Source of the DNA: an uncultured bacterium
GTDB taxonomy: Bacteria > Krumholzibacteriota > Krumholzibacteriia > LZORAL124-64-63
Direction: 5' to 3'
Length of the DNA stretch: 64,000 bases
Assembly (NCBI GenBank): GCA_903912525.1
Contig: CAIWHK010000018.1
Span: 62,001 to 126,000 of the forward strand
The notes beneath the pieces were generated by a model that was given only the letters and a program-made list of their open reading frames with translations, ran no database searches and had not been told where the DNA came from. Below are positions 26,701 through 34,249 of this stretch, piece by piece. The translations under genes and the position numbers were made by a program. The number at the start of each line of letters is the position of its first letter. Positions within the stretch are counted from its first letter, which is position 1.

Positions 26701-28421
26701 CGGGACCATCCCGACTGGTCGTCGGTGATCTCGCCGGCGCGACGTTCGAGCCACGCGCGCTCAGCCGTGTCGTGCACATGTCGCAGCGAGGCGTAGTTCC
26801 ACAGGGCGGCCACCAGCACGAGCGCCGGCCAGGCCAGCCGGGCCCCGCGTCCGGACTCGGCCCGCGCCCAGGCCTGGAACCACCAGACCGCCGCCGCCAG
26901 CGACCCCGCGAGCAGGCAGGTCATCGCCCCTGTGCGCGCCAGCCACGCCCCCGCCCCCACCAGGGCAAAGACAACCACGCCACCGAGCCGCGCCGGCGTC
27001 GCGCCGCGCACCGACGAACGCGCCCCGACCGCGAGCAGGGCGAGCAGCCCGAGCCCGGACAGGGCCAACAGGAGCAGGACGATGTGCAGTCCCCAGAACG
27101 TCAGCAGCGAGAGCGTGACACCCGGGCCGATCAGGCGGGCGTTGGCGTTTTCCGCGAGCAGGATCACCAGCGAGCGCAGCGCCGGCAACAGGGCCGCGGC
27201 CCCCAGCCCGAAGGCCGCCACCGTCCACCATGAACCCGGATTGCCGGCGCGCAGGCGACGTTGCTCGAGCCGGTGCGCCAGGCGCGCATGGACCAGGCGC
27301 ACCCCCGAGGCCAGGAGCACCGCCGTCAGGAGCGCATCCGCCGTCGTCGCGAACCACCCGCCGCCGACCGGGGTTGCGAAGTAGGAAGGGTCGATCAGGC
27401 TGGACCAGGACCCGGGCGCGGTGGGCATCTCGACGGACGGGAACGAAGCGACCAGCCACTGGCGAAAGTCCACGGCCGCCAGGAACGCGCGGGCGACCAG
27501 GGCGGCCGCCAGCACCACCGGGGCGCGGCCGGACGATGCCGCAAGCGCCACGAGCAGAACGGACCAGACCAGCAGCATGATCGCCAGCAGGCGCGCCCCC
27601 GACGACGCTTTCTCGATCGCGGCGGACCCGGCCGGCGGCCGCACGCGCACCACCATCGGAGTGGCGTCGCCGTCCAGGTCCACGTCGCGATAGGAGGCGA
27701 CCGACCGGCCGTCGCCGATCGTTACTTCGATCTCGCACGCGAGGCGGGAATCGGCGGTCTTCGGCAATCGCCACTGCAGTTCCAGCAGCATCCCGCCCGG
27801 GCACGGCTGCAACCGGCGCAGCACCCAGTCATCGCGGTACGGCTCGAGCCTGGAGACCGCTTCGCCGGCCGCTCCCATCCAGGGCGACAGCGGCAGCATG
27901 CCCTCGGTCCAGGCGGCGATCTGGCCGTCGGACCAGAGGGCCGCGGCGATGTCCCCCCGCAGCGGCGCCGTGTCGCCGTCCCACGCTGCGGGGATCGGGG
28001 CAAGCAGGCGGAAGGCCTCGCCGCCTGCGGTGATGGTGTTCGCGAAGCGGGGTGCCTCGGCGGCCGCCAGCGCCGCCAGCCTGCCGGTTCCCCGCTCGAG
28101 GCCCGCCACCGCGGCCGCCAGCGCCCTGGGCGGTGCGGACGGCGCTGTTGCCGTCCGGGAGTCACGCATGGGCAGGAGCAGGGAGGCGACGGCCAGAATG
28201 CCCGCCGAAACCGCGACGCCGAGACCGGAGAGGCGGGTGGCCTTGCGCCGCGCCGTCGCGATGCCGCACAGGAGCAGGGCGACCGCCAGCGCCATGAAGG
28301 CGCCGCGCCACGGCAGGACAGCCGCGTCGGCGCCGCGGCTGGCCAGCGTCAGCAGGACACCCAGGGCCACCGCGCAGGTGGCTCCGGCCACGGCCGTCGC
28401 ATGGTGCCGGAACCAGCTCAT
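23781..28421 (-). CDS. Giant NtrY-type membrane sensor histidine kinase
   Basis: 1,546 residues from ATG 28421, with AGGAGG 5 bases upstream. Membrane segments occur at about 8-85, 275-310, several between 320 and 560, one near 855 and one near 1,140. Between them lie large soluble sensor regions. Then come HAMP (SLSRPLRVLMGATRSLAEGDYTAP, about 1,170), a PAS-like domain (VLERVPVGVAVLSGEGEPLVVNP), HisKA with HEIKNPLTPIQLSVQLL (His about 1,333) and HATPase (NLMQNSLDAARPG, DNGVGLGADV, GTGLGLAICRS). The HEIKNPLTP motif is characteristic of NtrY/nitrogen-type kinases. No response regulator is adjacent, so its partner lies elsewhere. At least twice the usual kinase length. Confidence 0.9.
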   Translation of the reverse strand: MSWFRHHATAVAGATCAVALGVLLTLASRGADAAVLPWRGAFMALAVALLLCGIATARRKATRLSGLGVAVSAGILAVASLLLPMRDSRTATAPSAPPRALAAAVAGLERGTGRLAALAAAEAPRFANTITAGGEAFRLLAPIPAAWDGDTAPLRGDIAAALWSDGQIAAWTEGMLPLSPWMGAAGEAVSRLEPYRDDWVLRRLQPCPGGMLLELQWRLPKTADSRLACEIEVTIGDGRSVASYRDVDLDGDATPMVVRVRPPAGSAAIEKASSGARLLAIMLLVWSVLLVALAASSGRAPVVLAAALVARAFLAAVDFRQWLVASFPSVEMPTAPGSWSSLIDPSYFATPVGGGWFATTADALLTAVLLASGVRLVHARLAHRLEQRRLRAGNPGSWWTVAAFGLGAAALLPALRSLVILLAENANARLIGPGVTLSLLTFWGLHIVLLLLALSGLGLLALLAVGARSSVRGATPARLGGVVVFALVGAGAWLARTGAMTCLLAGSLAAAVWWFQAWARAESGRGARLAWPALVLVAALWNYASLRHVHDTAERAWLERRAGEITDDQSGWSRSLIQTVLIEMQQGDDTAPAEPLDEPWRDEAAWRLYRGSLLYGLRYAGLVEILDRDERSESLFAAGFLRDFHYETMARSGWLTAAGVPAGPADDIVFQSERRLYTGGQEDILVAEAPRRSGRGWLRVEVPLRSWRVSTLTAPQDNPDAAGGNRYRPRQEVDRPVLLLLADDGGWRGSGAEGFPGPDGDAPVAQLRTGLREWALIPVGGHDWLCRWTFVPASAARAPGEGFLIGVARPTFGDTLLDASRMVLIDMLVFVVLAALVRLWRLPLRGGWQPGFQEKFLAGYLFLGLVLLLMVGLSVDRVGYERVRAEARQQARDGLTMALQQLGGLLSDQARVLADSGRLDDAVRGPVGIASTDVDLRSVVLFGGDGRLLFDGSPVPLSLSEASALLEAARTAPVLLVQEQGDVQACVAVPVALGRGAVTDAGHGGVANDGLLLYRQRLDGALVSGLSDLLQGEVTLSLDGRPRFTSHPEGLFEGTRPPLVDAGLMATLFDHPQGPGLSSPAGRPFACDAGQPLPAFKRDETGALVRRQAPAVLSVSFPGREREFAAQRRANLLFVTGLANLILLTALLLAALMSWSLSRPLRVLMGATRSLAEGDYTAPLPAPGHDEVGRLAAAFGRMRGQLQHARDDLAARERFLATVLERVPVGVAVLSGEGEPLVVNPAGRAILARSWPHEPINGAARRLRDGFGPHGPAGAPVSGELAVGDGRSTLRGAVAPLDEAAANGDLMIVFEDISEFLATKKLALNAELARQVAHEIKNPLTPIQLSVQLLGQAWQDRHPQLERIVPETVERVLEQVNLLRRIASEFSLLGRPDELARRSLDLPVVVSRVVGGYAGAEVTVRGTPPADLPQVLAHEESLQKILGNLMQNSLDAARPGVPAVIDLAWSHGDGRVRLIWRDNGVGLGADVAARLFEPYFSTKSKGTGLGLAICRSLAERMGGNISLAGRADGPGAEAVLELAAATGEAS

Positions 28422-28431
28422 GCGACGCCTC

Positions 28432-28941
28432 CTAGCGGATCATGTTGATTTCGGAAAGCCGCCAGCGGCCATCGTCGAGGGCCAGCACAAGGACGATCTG
28501 CAGTTCGACAACGCGATCGGAATCCACGCGCCGGCGCTTCCATTCGGCCATCGCGCGCGCGCGGCCGCCATCCACATCGTCCTGCGTCATCTTGTAGGCG
28601 AACAGCAGCGTGCGCTGCCCCTGGAACAGGTTCTTGAAGTAGTAGACCGCCTGGCTGGGGCTGTACTCGCTGGAGCGTTCGCCATGGTCGGTGACAGCCA
28701 GGCCCTCGCGGTGGACGAGCGCAGCGAGCGCCGAGGCATCGCCGGCCTCGAACGCCGCAGCCAGTCGACTGAACACCGCGCCCGGCGCATCTGCGGCCGG
28801 CCGTGCCGCCTGGTCCTTCGCGGCCCACACCGGGCGGGCGGGCGTCACGAGCAACGCCGCTCCGACCGCAACGATCGCCAACAATCCGGCAAGCCGGTTG
28901 TGGCGTCGCGCCCGCGCAGGTTGAGGTCGGCGGACTGGCAT
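28432..28941 (-). CDS. Secreted NTF2/SnoaL-like protein
   Basis: 169 residues with a signal peptide (about 1-40, ending VWA-A after a long Arg-rich start). The mature part (AVFSRLAAAFEAGDASALAALVHREGLAVTD ... SPSQAVYYFKNLFQG ... WRLSEINMIR) has the cone-shaped NTF2-like layout used by DUF4783/DUF4440/SnoaL-type proteins; no catalytic residues are assigned. First gene of the envelope operon, it ends 10 bases before the NtrY-type kinase, and may supply ligand sensing or scaffolding for it (inference). Confidence 0.72.
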   Translation of the reverse strand: MPVRRPQPARARRHNRLAGLLAIVAVGAALLVTPARPVWAAKDQAARPAADAPGAVFSRLAAAFEAGDASALAALVHREGLAVTDHGERSSEYSPSQAVYYFKNLFQGQRTLLFAYKMTQDDVDGGRARAMAEWKRRRVDSDRVVELQIVLVLALDDGRWRLSEINMIR

Positions 28942-29255
28942 CGAGGACCTTCATCGGGCTGGGTGGTGGGCCGCGGGCAGGCCCCGTCGATCTCACAACA
29001 AGTCAATGTCACGGCAAGCCCCTGCCGCAACAAATCACTGTCGCAATCCATGTGCCAGCCGACCCGGGATCCGCCGGGCGGCCCGGAAGCGGCAAGCCCC
29101 TGTCCGAACGGTGTTTCGCTTCCTTCCATGTTAACACGCATGCCTGCGTCCGTATCCCGCAGAATACACATTGTGCCCCCCGGGCGACGCCAGCAGGGGG
29201 CGCACAATATAACAAAAAACTAAAGTATTTGAGGAATGATCCGAAACCTTGCGAC
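28942..29255. other. Divergent intergenic region between the envelope operon and the cytochrome locus
   Basis: No convincing gene is seen. It must carry the promoters of both divergent units. An imperfect inverted repeat (TTGTGCCCCC at 29171-29180 and GGGGGCGCACAA at 29196-29207) is followed by an AT-rich segment with TATAAC at 29208-29213, a possible -10 element without a recognisable -35. Confidence 0.45.
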
Positions 29256-30107
29256 ATGAAGGTCATCTTGCGCACGCTCCCCGCCGTCCTGACGGCCCTG
29301 ATCCTGTCCGCAGCTCCCTTGGGCGCGAACGGGCTTTCGGCGTCGGATGCGGATCCCCACGAAGGGCTCGCCTGCGCGCGGTGCCATCTCGGCGCCACGG
29401 CCCGGGCGATCGCCACCGCCGGTCCGAACGACCCGGATCCCCGTTCCCGCACCTGCCGGACCTGCCACCGCGACCTCGGCACCCGGGGTTCGGCGGCCTC
29501 GCGTCAGCTGGGATTCCACGACGACCCGAAGGCTGACTGCGCAGGGTGCCACACGTTCCACGAACTCGGCCGGCTGAAGACAGCGGTCGGGGATCTGAAG
29601 ATGTCGGCGCAGGGGCTTGGCGAAGGCGTCCCGGCCCATTGCGCGGGCTGCCACGAGCCCGGGGCCGACCTCGGGACGTTGTCGCCGGCCCATCGCGCCG
29701 CCGCGGCCCTCTACCATCGCGACGCCGCCCTGCTGGTGGGCATGTCGCCCAGCCAGGGCTGCCTCAACTGCCACGCCGACGATTCCGGATCCACGTGGCA
29801 GGGCGAGGCAGGCGGCCAGACGCTGAAGTTCAACCAGCACGCGACCCATCCCCTCGGGGTCCTGGCGGTGGCGGGCAGCGGTCGCGACGAGCGCAAGCTC
29901 CGTTCGCCGATCGACCCGCGCCTGCGTTTGTTCGACGAGAAAGTCGAGTGCCTGACCTGCCACTCGCTGACCGGTGGGCAGCCCGATCTCCTGGTCGCCT
30001 TCCCTTCGCAGCCCGAGCTCTGCCTCGGCTGCCACCAGCTCAAGAACTCGAATCCGAGTCCCGCCCAGGACACGCGCCTGATGGCCGTCATGGCCGATGT
30101 CCCTTAG
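29256..30107 (+). CDS. Secreted heptaheme c-type cytochrome
   Basis: 283 residues with a signal peptide (about 1-24, ending GAN-G) and seven CXXCH heme sites: CARCH, CRTCH, CAGCH, CAGCH, CLNCH, CLTCH and CLGCH. Extra histidines are scattered between them (for example CAGCHTFHELG and HATHPLG), consistent with bis-His ligation. It does not match a cytochrome family I can name. It is the first gene of the plus-strand electron-transfer locus and lies 204 bases before the beta-barrel gene, so it is a candidate periplasmic electron carrier feeding the conduit. The ribosome site is weak (GAGGA is about 20 bases upstream), so the start is provisional but gives a good signal peptide. Confidence 0.9.
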   Translation: MKVILRTLPAVLTALILSAAPLGANGLSASDADPHEGLACARCHLGATARAIATAGPNDPDPRSRTCRTCHRDLGTRGSAASRQLGFHDDPKADCAGCHTFHELGRLKTAVGDLKMSAQGLGEGVPAHCAGCHEPGADLGTLSPAHRAAAALYHRDAALLVGMSPSQGCLNCHADDSGSTWQGEAGGQTLKFNQHATHPLGVLAVAGSGRDERKLRSPIDPRLRLFDEKVECLTCHSLTGGQPDLLVAFPSQPELCLGCHQLKNSNPSPAQDTRLMAVMADVP

Positions 30108-30311
30108 TTCTCCGGGTATTTTCTAACCCCCCGTGATTCCTCAAGTTCATGATTGCTTATTTTCGTCCGATTTGTTATTTTTTTAACTCGTGACGTCCGA
30201 AATCCATAGGCGGACAAGGACTTACACGCGCCGCCGAAGGTCCGCAGGCCGGACGCTCCGACGCGCGGATCCCGCCGCCGGTACATCCCAGCCGAGGCTG
30301 CAGCCTTACCC

Positions 30312-32540
30312 ATGTCGCTCAGGATCACCCTGCCCCGGCCGTCGCGCCGCCGTACCGCCCCCGCCGTCCGCGCGGTGGTGACCGGCGCTGTCGTAGCCGG
30401 CGCTGTCGTGGCGGGCACTGTCGTGGCCCTGCTTCCCCTGCCGGCCGCCGCGCTGGACGGCCGCGTCGACCTGCGGACGCTGCACCAGGAAGGCGCCTCC
30501 GGCGGCGAAGGCTACAGCAGCGACAACCAGTGGCAGGCGTTCGGCGTCGACCAGTCCATCCGGCTTTCCACCCGGGCCTCCCTCCAGTTCCAGTACCTGG
30601 CGCGGCGCGAATTCCTGCGCGGCACGGCCGCCGGGACCTCGGTCGACAACCGGTTGATCGCGCTGTCCCCTTCGAGCAGCCTTTCGTGGCAGGCCAAGGG
30701 TTGGCGCTTCAACGCATTCGCCCGGGGCAACCGCTCGGACCAGGATTTCGCCGGCACCCCCGCGATGCGCGACGACAGCCTCGAATACGGGCTGTGGTCC
30801 AGCGGGCGCTTCGGTTTCTTCTCCGGCGACGCCAACTACCAGGACAACACCTCATGGCGGCGCGGCGAGGGTGAGGATCGCGAGAACCGCGACCGGATCG
30901 GCAGCGGGCGGGTGCGCCTGGACCTGACGAAGCACGACGATGTGCAATACAACGTCTCGATCGTCGAACAGAACGCCGTCACGAACAACCGGCTGACGGA
31001 GTACACCACGCAGCACCTGCAGTACCACGGCGACCGGCCCCTGGCCGGCTCCCGCGCGCGGGCCACGTGGACGGTCGGCCATCGCCGGTTCGAGCAGAGC
31101 GACGCGTTCACCGGCGACATCACCACACAATACGTGCAGCCGGCCTCCGGCGGATTCTGGCTGGACGATACGCCGTCCTTCCTCGACCCGCTCGAGACCC
31201 AGCCCGAATACGTGCCGGCGCTGTTCGACAACGATCGCCTCTCGCCGACGGTCATCAACATCGGCGACAACGCGCCGGTCGGGCGCGACTACGGGGGCGA
31301 CTACCGGAATATCCAACTCGACTTCGGCGAGCCGGTGGCCATGACGTCCGCGTTCCTGTACGTCGACCGGAAGCTCGGCAGCCTGCCCGCCATGTTCCAG
31401 TGGGACCTGTATTTCTGCGACGAGGCCGAAGGGCGCGACTGGGGCAGCGCCGTGCCGGCGGGAACCTGGAGCGCCCGCTACGTGGAACTCGAGTCCGGGC
31501 GGCAGGGCTGGGAGATCTCGTTCACGGGCGGCGTCACGCACCGTCGCCTGAAGCTCGTCGACCGCAAGCTCGGGCCCACGCTCGGTGACCTGTTCATCAC
31601 CGAATTCGAAGTCTACCGGCCGATCGGCGAGGGCCAGTCCAAACGCACCGCGCGCCAGGAACGCACCACCCTCGCGGGCGCACTCGAACTGAGCCCGTTC
31701 TCCAACCTGCAGCTGCGCGTCGACGGCGCGATCGACCGGCGCGACCAGGTCGGGAGCGGGCGCCTCGAGCGGGTCAACCAGAGCGCGCTGGCCAGTTGGC
31801 GCGTGAAGGGCTGGATGCTGTCGGGCCAGGTCCAGTCGAACTCCGAGGAAAGCCCGTCGCGACTGCGGACGGAATCCAATTCCCGGCAGGTGTCCCTGGC
31901 GCGACGCGCCCCGGGGCCGCTTTCGGGGCGCGTCTCCTGGATGCGCGCCAACGACAACACCTACAGCGTCCGGCAGGTCACCGAATCGGTGACGGCCGAC
32001 GCCACCTGGCAGCCCGCGCCGCTCCTGTCCTTCATCCAGAAGGTGTCGCGCGGCTGGCGCACCAGCGAATACGGCGCCGGTGATTCCGATTCGTGGGTCC
32101 TGGCCTCGGAGATGCGCAGCGTGCCGCGCCCGGGCCTGCGCCTCGATGTCCGGCGGACCGAGCGCTGGGTGAGCCAGGAGGCCGGCGCGGGCTTCACCTC
32201 GTTCGGCGAAGCCGAGATCGATGCCTCGTGGGAGATCAGGCCCCTGCTTTCGTGGTCGTGCCAGGCCACGAGCCAGCGGCGGGAACAGACCGATTGGATC
32301 CTGCGCAACACGCTGTCGTGGAGTCCGGTCCGCGGCGGCAGCATGCTGTTCTCCCTTCAGGCGAACGACTATCAGGACTCGCGCATGGACCAGCTCCGGC
32401 GCGGCGGGAGCGTCAGTCTCGACTGGCAGGCGCGCGCCCGGCTGTCGCTGGCCGGCAGCGTTGAGAAGAGCTACGAGCGGCTGGGTAGCCGTGAAAGCTG
32501 GCCCTTGGGCTTCCAGATGCGGGCATATTGGACATTTTGA
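30312..32540 (+). CDS. Outer-membrane beta-barrel with inserted discoidin-like domain (porin-cytochrome candidate)
   Basis: 742 residues. The signal peptide contains a short repeated AVVAG stretch and ends near AAALD. The body has alternating-residue beta strands with many aromatic and charged turns, and the last residue is Phe (MRAYWTF), the usual barrel-assembly signal. Between about residues 295 and 440 the pattern changes to a compact beta-sandwich (NIQLDFGEPVAMTSAFLYVD ... ISFTGGVTHRRLKLVDRKLG ... FITEFEVYRP) resembling F5/8-type-C/discoidin domains. In this position between cytochrome genes it is analogous to MtrB/PioB/OmbB-type porins that sheath cytochromes, though I see no direct family motif. 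A 204-base AT-rich spacer precedes it. Confidence 0.8.
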   Translation: MSLRITLPRPSRRRTAPAVRAVVTGAVVAGAVVAGTVVALLPLPAAALDGRVDLRTLHQEGASGGEGYSSDNQWQAFGVDQSIRLSTRASLQFQYLARREFLRGTAAGTSVDNRLIALSPSSSLSWQAKGWRFNAFARGNRSDQDFAGTPAMRDDSLEYGLWSSGRFGFFSGDANYQDNTSWRRGEGEDRENRDRIGSGRVRLDLTKHDDVQYNVSIVEQNAVTNNRLTEYTTQHLQYHGDRPLAGSRARATWTVGHRRFEQSDAFTGDITTQYVQPASGGFWLDDTPSFLDPLETQPEYVPALFDNDRLSPTVINIGDNAPVGRDYGGDYRNIQLDFGEPVAMTSAFLYVDRKLGSLPAMFQWDLYFCDEAEGRDWGSAVPAGTWSARYVELESGRQGWEISFTGGVTHRRLKLVDRKLGPTLGDLFITEFEVYRPIGEGQSKRTARQERTTLAGALELSPFSNLQLRVDGAIDRRDQVGSGRLERVNQSALASWRVKGWMLSGQVQSNSEESPSRLRTESNSRQVSLARRAPGPLSGRVSWMRANDNTYSVRQVTESVTADATWQPAPLLSFIQKVSRGWRTSEYGAGDSDSWVLASEMRSVPRPGLRLDVRRTERWVSQEAGAGFTSFGEAEIDASWEIRPLLSWSCQATSQRREQTDWILRNTLSWSPVRGGSMLFSLQANDYQDSRMDQLRRGGSVSLDWQARARLSLAGSVEKSYERLGSRESWPLGFQMRAYWTF

Positions 32541-32612
32541 CGGCGGTATCGCAGATTTTCCGGGCGACCGCTGCCGGCAGGCGATGCGGTCAGGCCGGCG
32601 AAAGGACAAACG

Positions 32613-33194
32613 ATGAGGAATTCGAGGCACGCGGCCCTGGGCACGACCCTCCTGTTGGTGGTCCTGTGCACGATGTGGGCCGGCTGCGGCCCCCGCGCCA
32701 GCCAGTACATCCGCGAAGACGTCGACTTCAGCTTCATCCGCCGCGTTGCGGTCTTCCCCTTCTATAACCTGACCCAGGACACCTTCGCTGCCCAGCGTGT
32801 GCAGTCGATCTTCGTGACCGAGATCCTGAAGACCGGCCAGGTCGAGGTGGCCGACCGCGGTGAGACCCTGTCGATCGTGGCCTCGATGAAGCTGCCGCCC
32901 GACCGCGTCATCAGCCCCGAGCAGGTCATGGAACTGGGCAAGCAGTTGCAGGTCGACGGCATCTTCTTCGCGACCGTCGAGGAATACGGCACCGAGCGCT
33001 CGGCGCGCGACCCGGCGCAGGTCGTCACGTGCGTCTACCAGCTCCACGAGACCCAGACCGGTCGCATGATCTGGTCATCCCAGACGCGCACGGATGGAAC
33101 CTCGCTCATGCGGAAGCTGTTCGGTGGCGGGACGGCCGGGATCTACCAAGTCGCCCGGGCCAACGTGCGCGCTGCGCTGGAGACCCTGTTCTGA
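32613..33194 (+). CDS. CsgG/LpoB-like outer-membrane lipoprotein
   Basis: 193 residues from ATG 32613 (AAAGGA 7 bases upstream). The leader ends in lipobox WAGC (Cys about 25). The mature part (FIRRVAVFPFYNLTQDTFAAQRVQSIFVTEIL ... VEVADRG ... GKQLQVDGIFFATVEEYG ... TGRMIWSSQTR) follows the TolB-N/CsgG/GNA1162-like alpha-beta plan of lipoproteins that assist envelope machines. Its stop overlaps the next start (TGATG), so the two proteins are co-translated. In an electron-transfer locus it may help assemble or export the cytochrome filament, by analogy to CsgG in curli secretion (inference). Confidence 0.78.
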   Translation: MRNSRHAALGTTLLLVVLCTMWAGCGPRASQYIREDVDFSFIRRVAVFPFYNLTQDTFAAQRVQSIFVTEILKTGQVEVADRGETLSIVASMKLPPDRVISPEQVMELGKQLQVDGIFFATVEEYGTERSARDPAQVVTCVYQLHETQTGRMIWSSQTRTDGTSLMRKLFGGGTAGIYQVARANVRAALETLF

Positions 33195-34249
33195 TGAAGA
33201 CCCGCGGCCACAGATGGCGGCTGTTGCCCGTAGCCGGGTTGTTCCTGGCGACGGGCCTTCGGGCCGAGCCTGTGACCGAGCCTGCCGGATTCTCGCCGGC
33301 TGTCGCCGTCGTCCTGCACATCGAGGGCGAGCCCGTGCCCGGCCTGGACATCGACGTCGCCGGGCTGCGGCGCACCACGCTTGACATGGCCACGGCCATG
33401 GTCGGCGCCTCGGGGGCGCCGCTGGCCGACCGCGCCGCGACCGAGGAACTGGTCCGCCGCCACCGCGTCCGCTCGGGTGCGGCGTTGCCCCCCGCCTTCC
33501 TGGCCGGCCTTCACGACTCGCTGGGCGCCGGTCGCCTCATGGCCGTGACTCTCCTGGTCGGGAACGGACGGATCACCGCCACGGCGCGCGCCATCGAGAC
33601 CGGCAGCGGGCGGCTGGCCTCCGTGGGGATCGCCGAGACCGTCGTCGTCGGGAAGGAGTGGCAGCACGCCCTGATGGCCTCGCTGCGCGACGCCATGCCC
33701 GCACTGCGCGACCCGCTGCCGCCCGGCACTACCTTGCTGGTCCTGCCCGCCACCGGCGTCGGCCTCGATGTGCTGGTGATCCGCCAGGCGACCGCCAGCC
33801 TGCTGGCCGCCGCGACCGCGGACACGAAGTGGGCCGTCGTCGACCCCGCGCTGGCGACGGGCGCCGCCCTGGCCTCGGGACAGGACCTGGCGCGACTGGC
33901 CCGCAGCGACCGCGCCCTGCTGGCCGAGAAATTCGGCGTGTCGTGGGCCGTCGAAGCGGAAGTCGTCTCGTTCGGCCGGGACAACGCCGCCGCCGCGCTG
34001 GCGATACCCGCCGAGCTCGACGAGATCGCGGGCGCCGCTGCTCCCGTGGGCGACCTGACGATGACGTTGCGTATCCTCGACCTGGGCACCGGGCGGATCC
34101 GCGCGGCGGAGACGGTCATGGTGCCGGGCTCGCCGCACACCGGATGGTTCGGCGTGACCCATGCCCCGACCCTGCTGGAACAGATGCGCAAAGGCGCCGG
34201 ACAACTTTGGCCCAACCTGCAACGCCTTCTGGAGGAGCCCACCTCATGA
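33194..34249 (+). CDS. Secreted protein with two CsgG/TolB-N-like halves, function unknown
   Basis: 351 residues from ATG 33194, one base inside the preceding stop. It has a signal peptide (about 1-23, ending LRA-E). Both halves show the same loose plan: a strand such as AVAVVLHIEG or LLVLPATGVGLDVL, helices, then GAGRLMAVTLLVGNGRITATARAIETGSGRL or GVSWAVEAEVVSFGRD with LTMTLRILDLGTGRIRAAETV. This resembles tandem TolB-N/CsgG-like domains and would make it a partner of the lipoprotein upstream. No lipobox is seen. It overlaps the downstream isomerase gene by 4 bases (ATGA). Confidence 0.6.
   Translation: MKTRGHRWRLLPVAGLFLATGLRAEPVTEPAGFSPAVAVVLHIEGEPVPGLDIDVAGLRRTTLDMATAMVGASGAPLADRAATEELVRRHRVRSGAALPPAFLAGLHDSLGAGRLMAVTLLVGNGRITATARAIETGSGRLASVGIAETVVVGKEWQHALMASLRDAMPALRDPLPPGTTLLVLPATGVGLDVLVIRQATASLLAAATADTKWAVVDPALATGAALASGQDLARLARSDRALLAEKFGVSWAVEAEVVSFGRDNAAAALAIPAELDEIAGAAAPVGDLTMTLRILDLGTGRIRAAETVMVPGSPHTGWFGVTHAPTLLEQMRKGAGQLWPNLQRLLEEPTS

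Noticed and set aside
29228-30148. TTGAGGAAT at 29228 and its reverse complement near 30134 as inverted repeats bounding the 7-heme gene
   Set aside because: Only 9-10 bases match and the flanks differ, so chance in an AT-rich context is likely.
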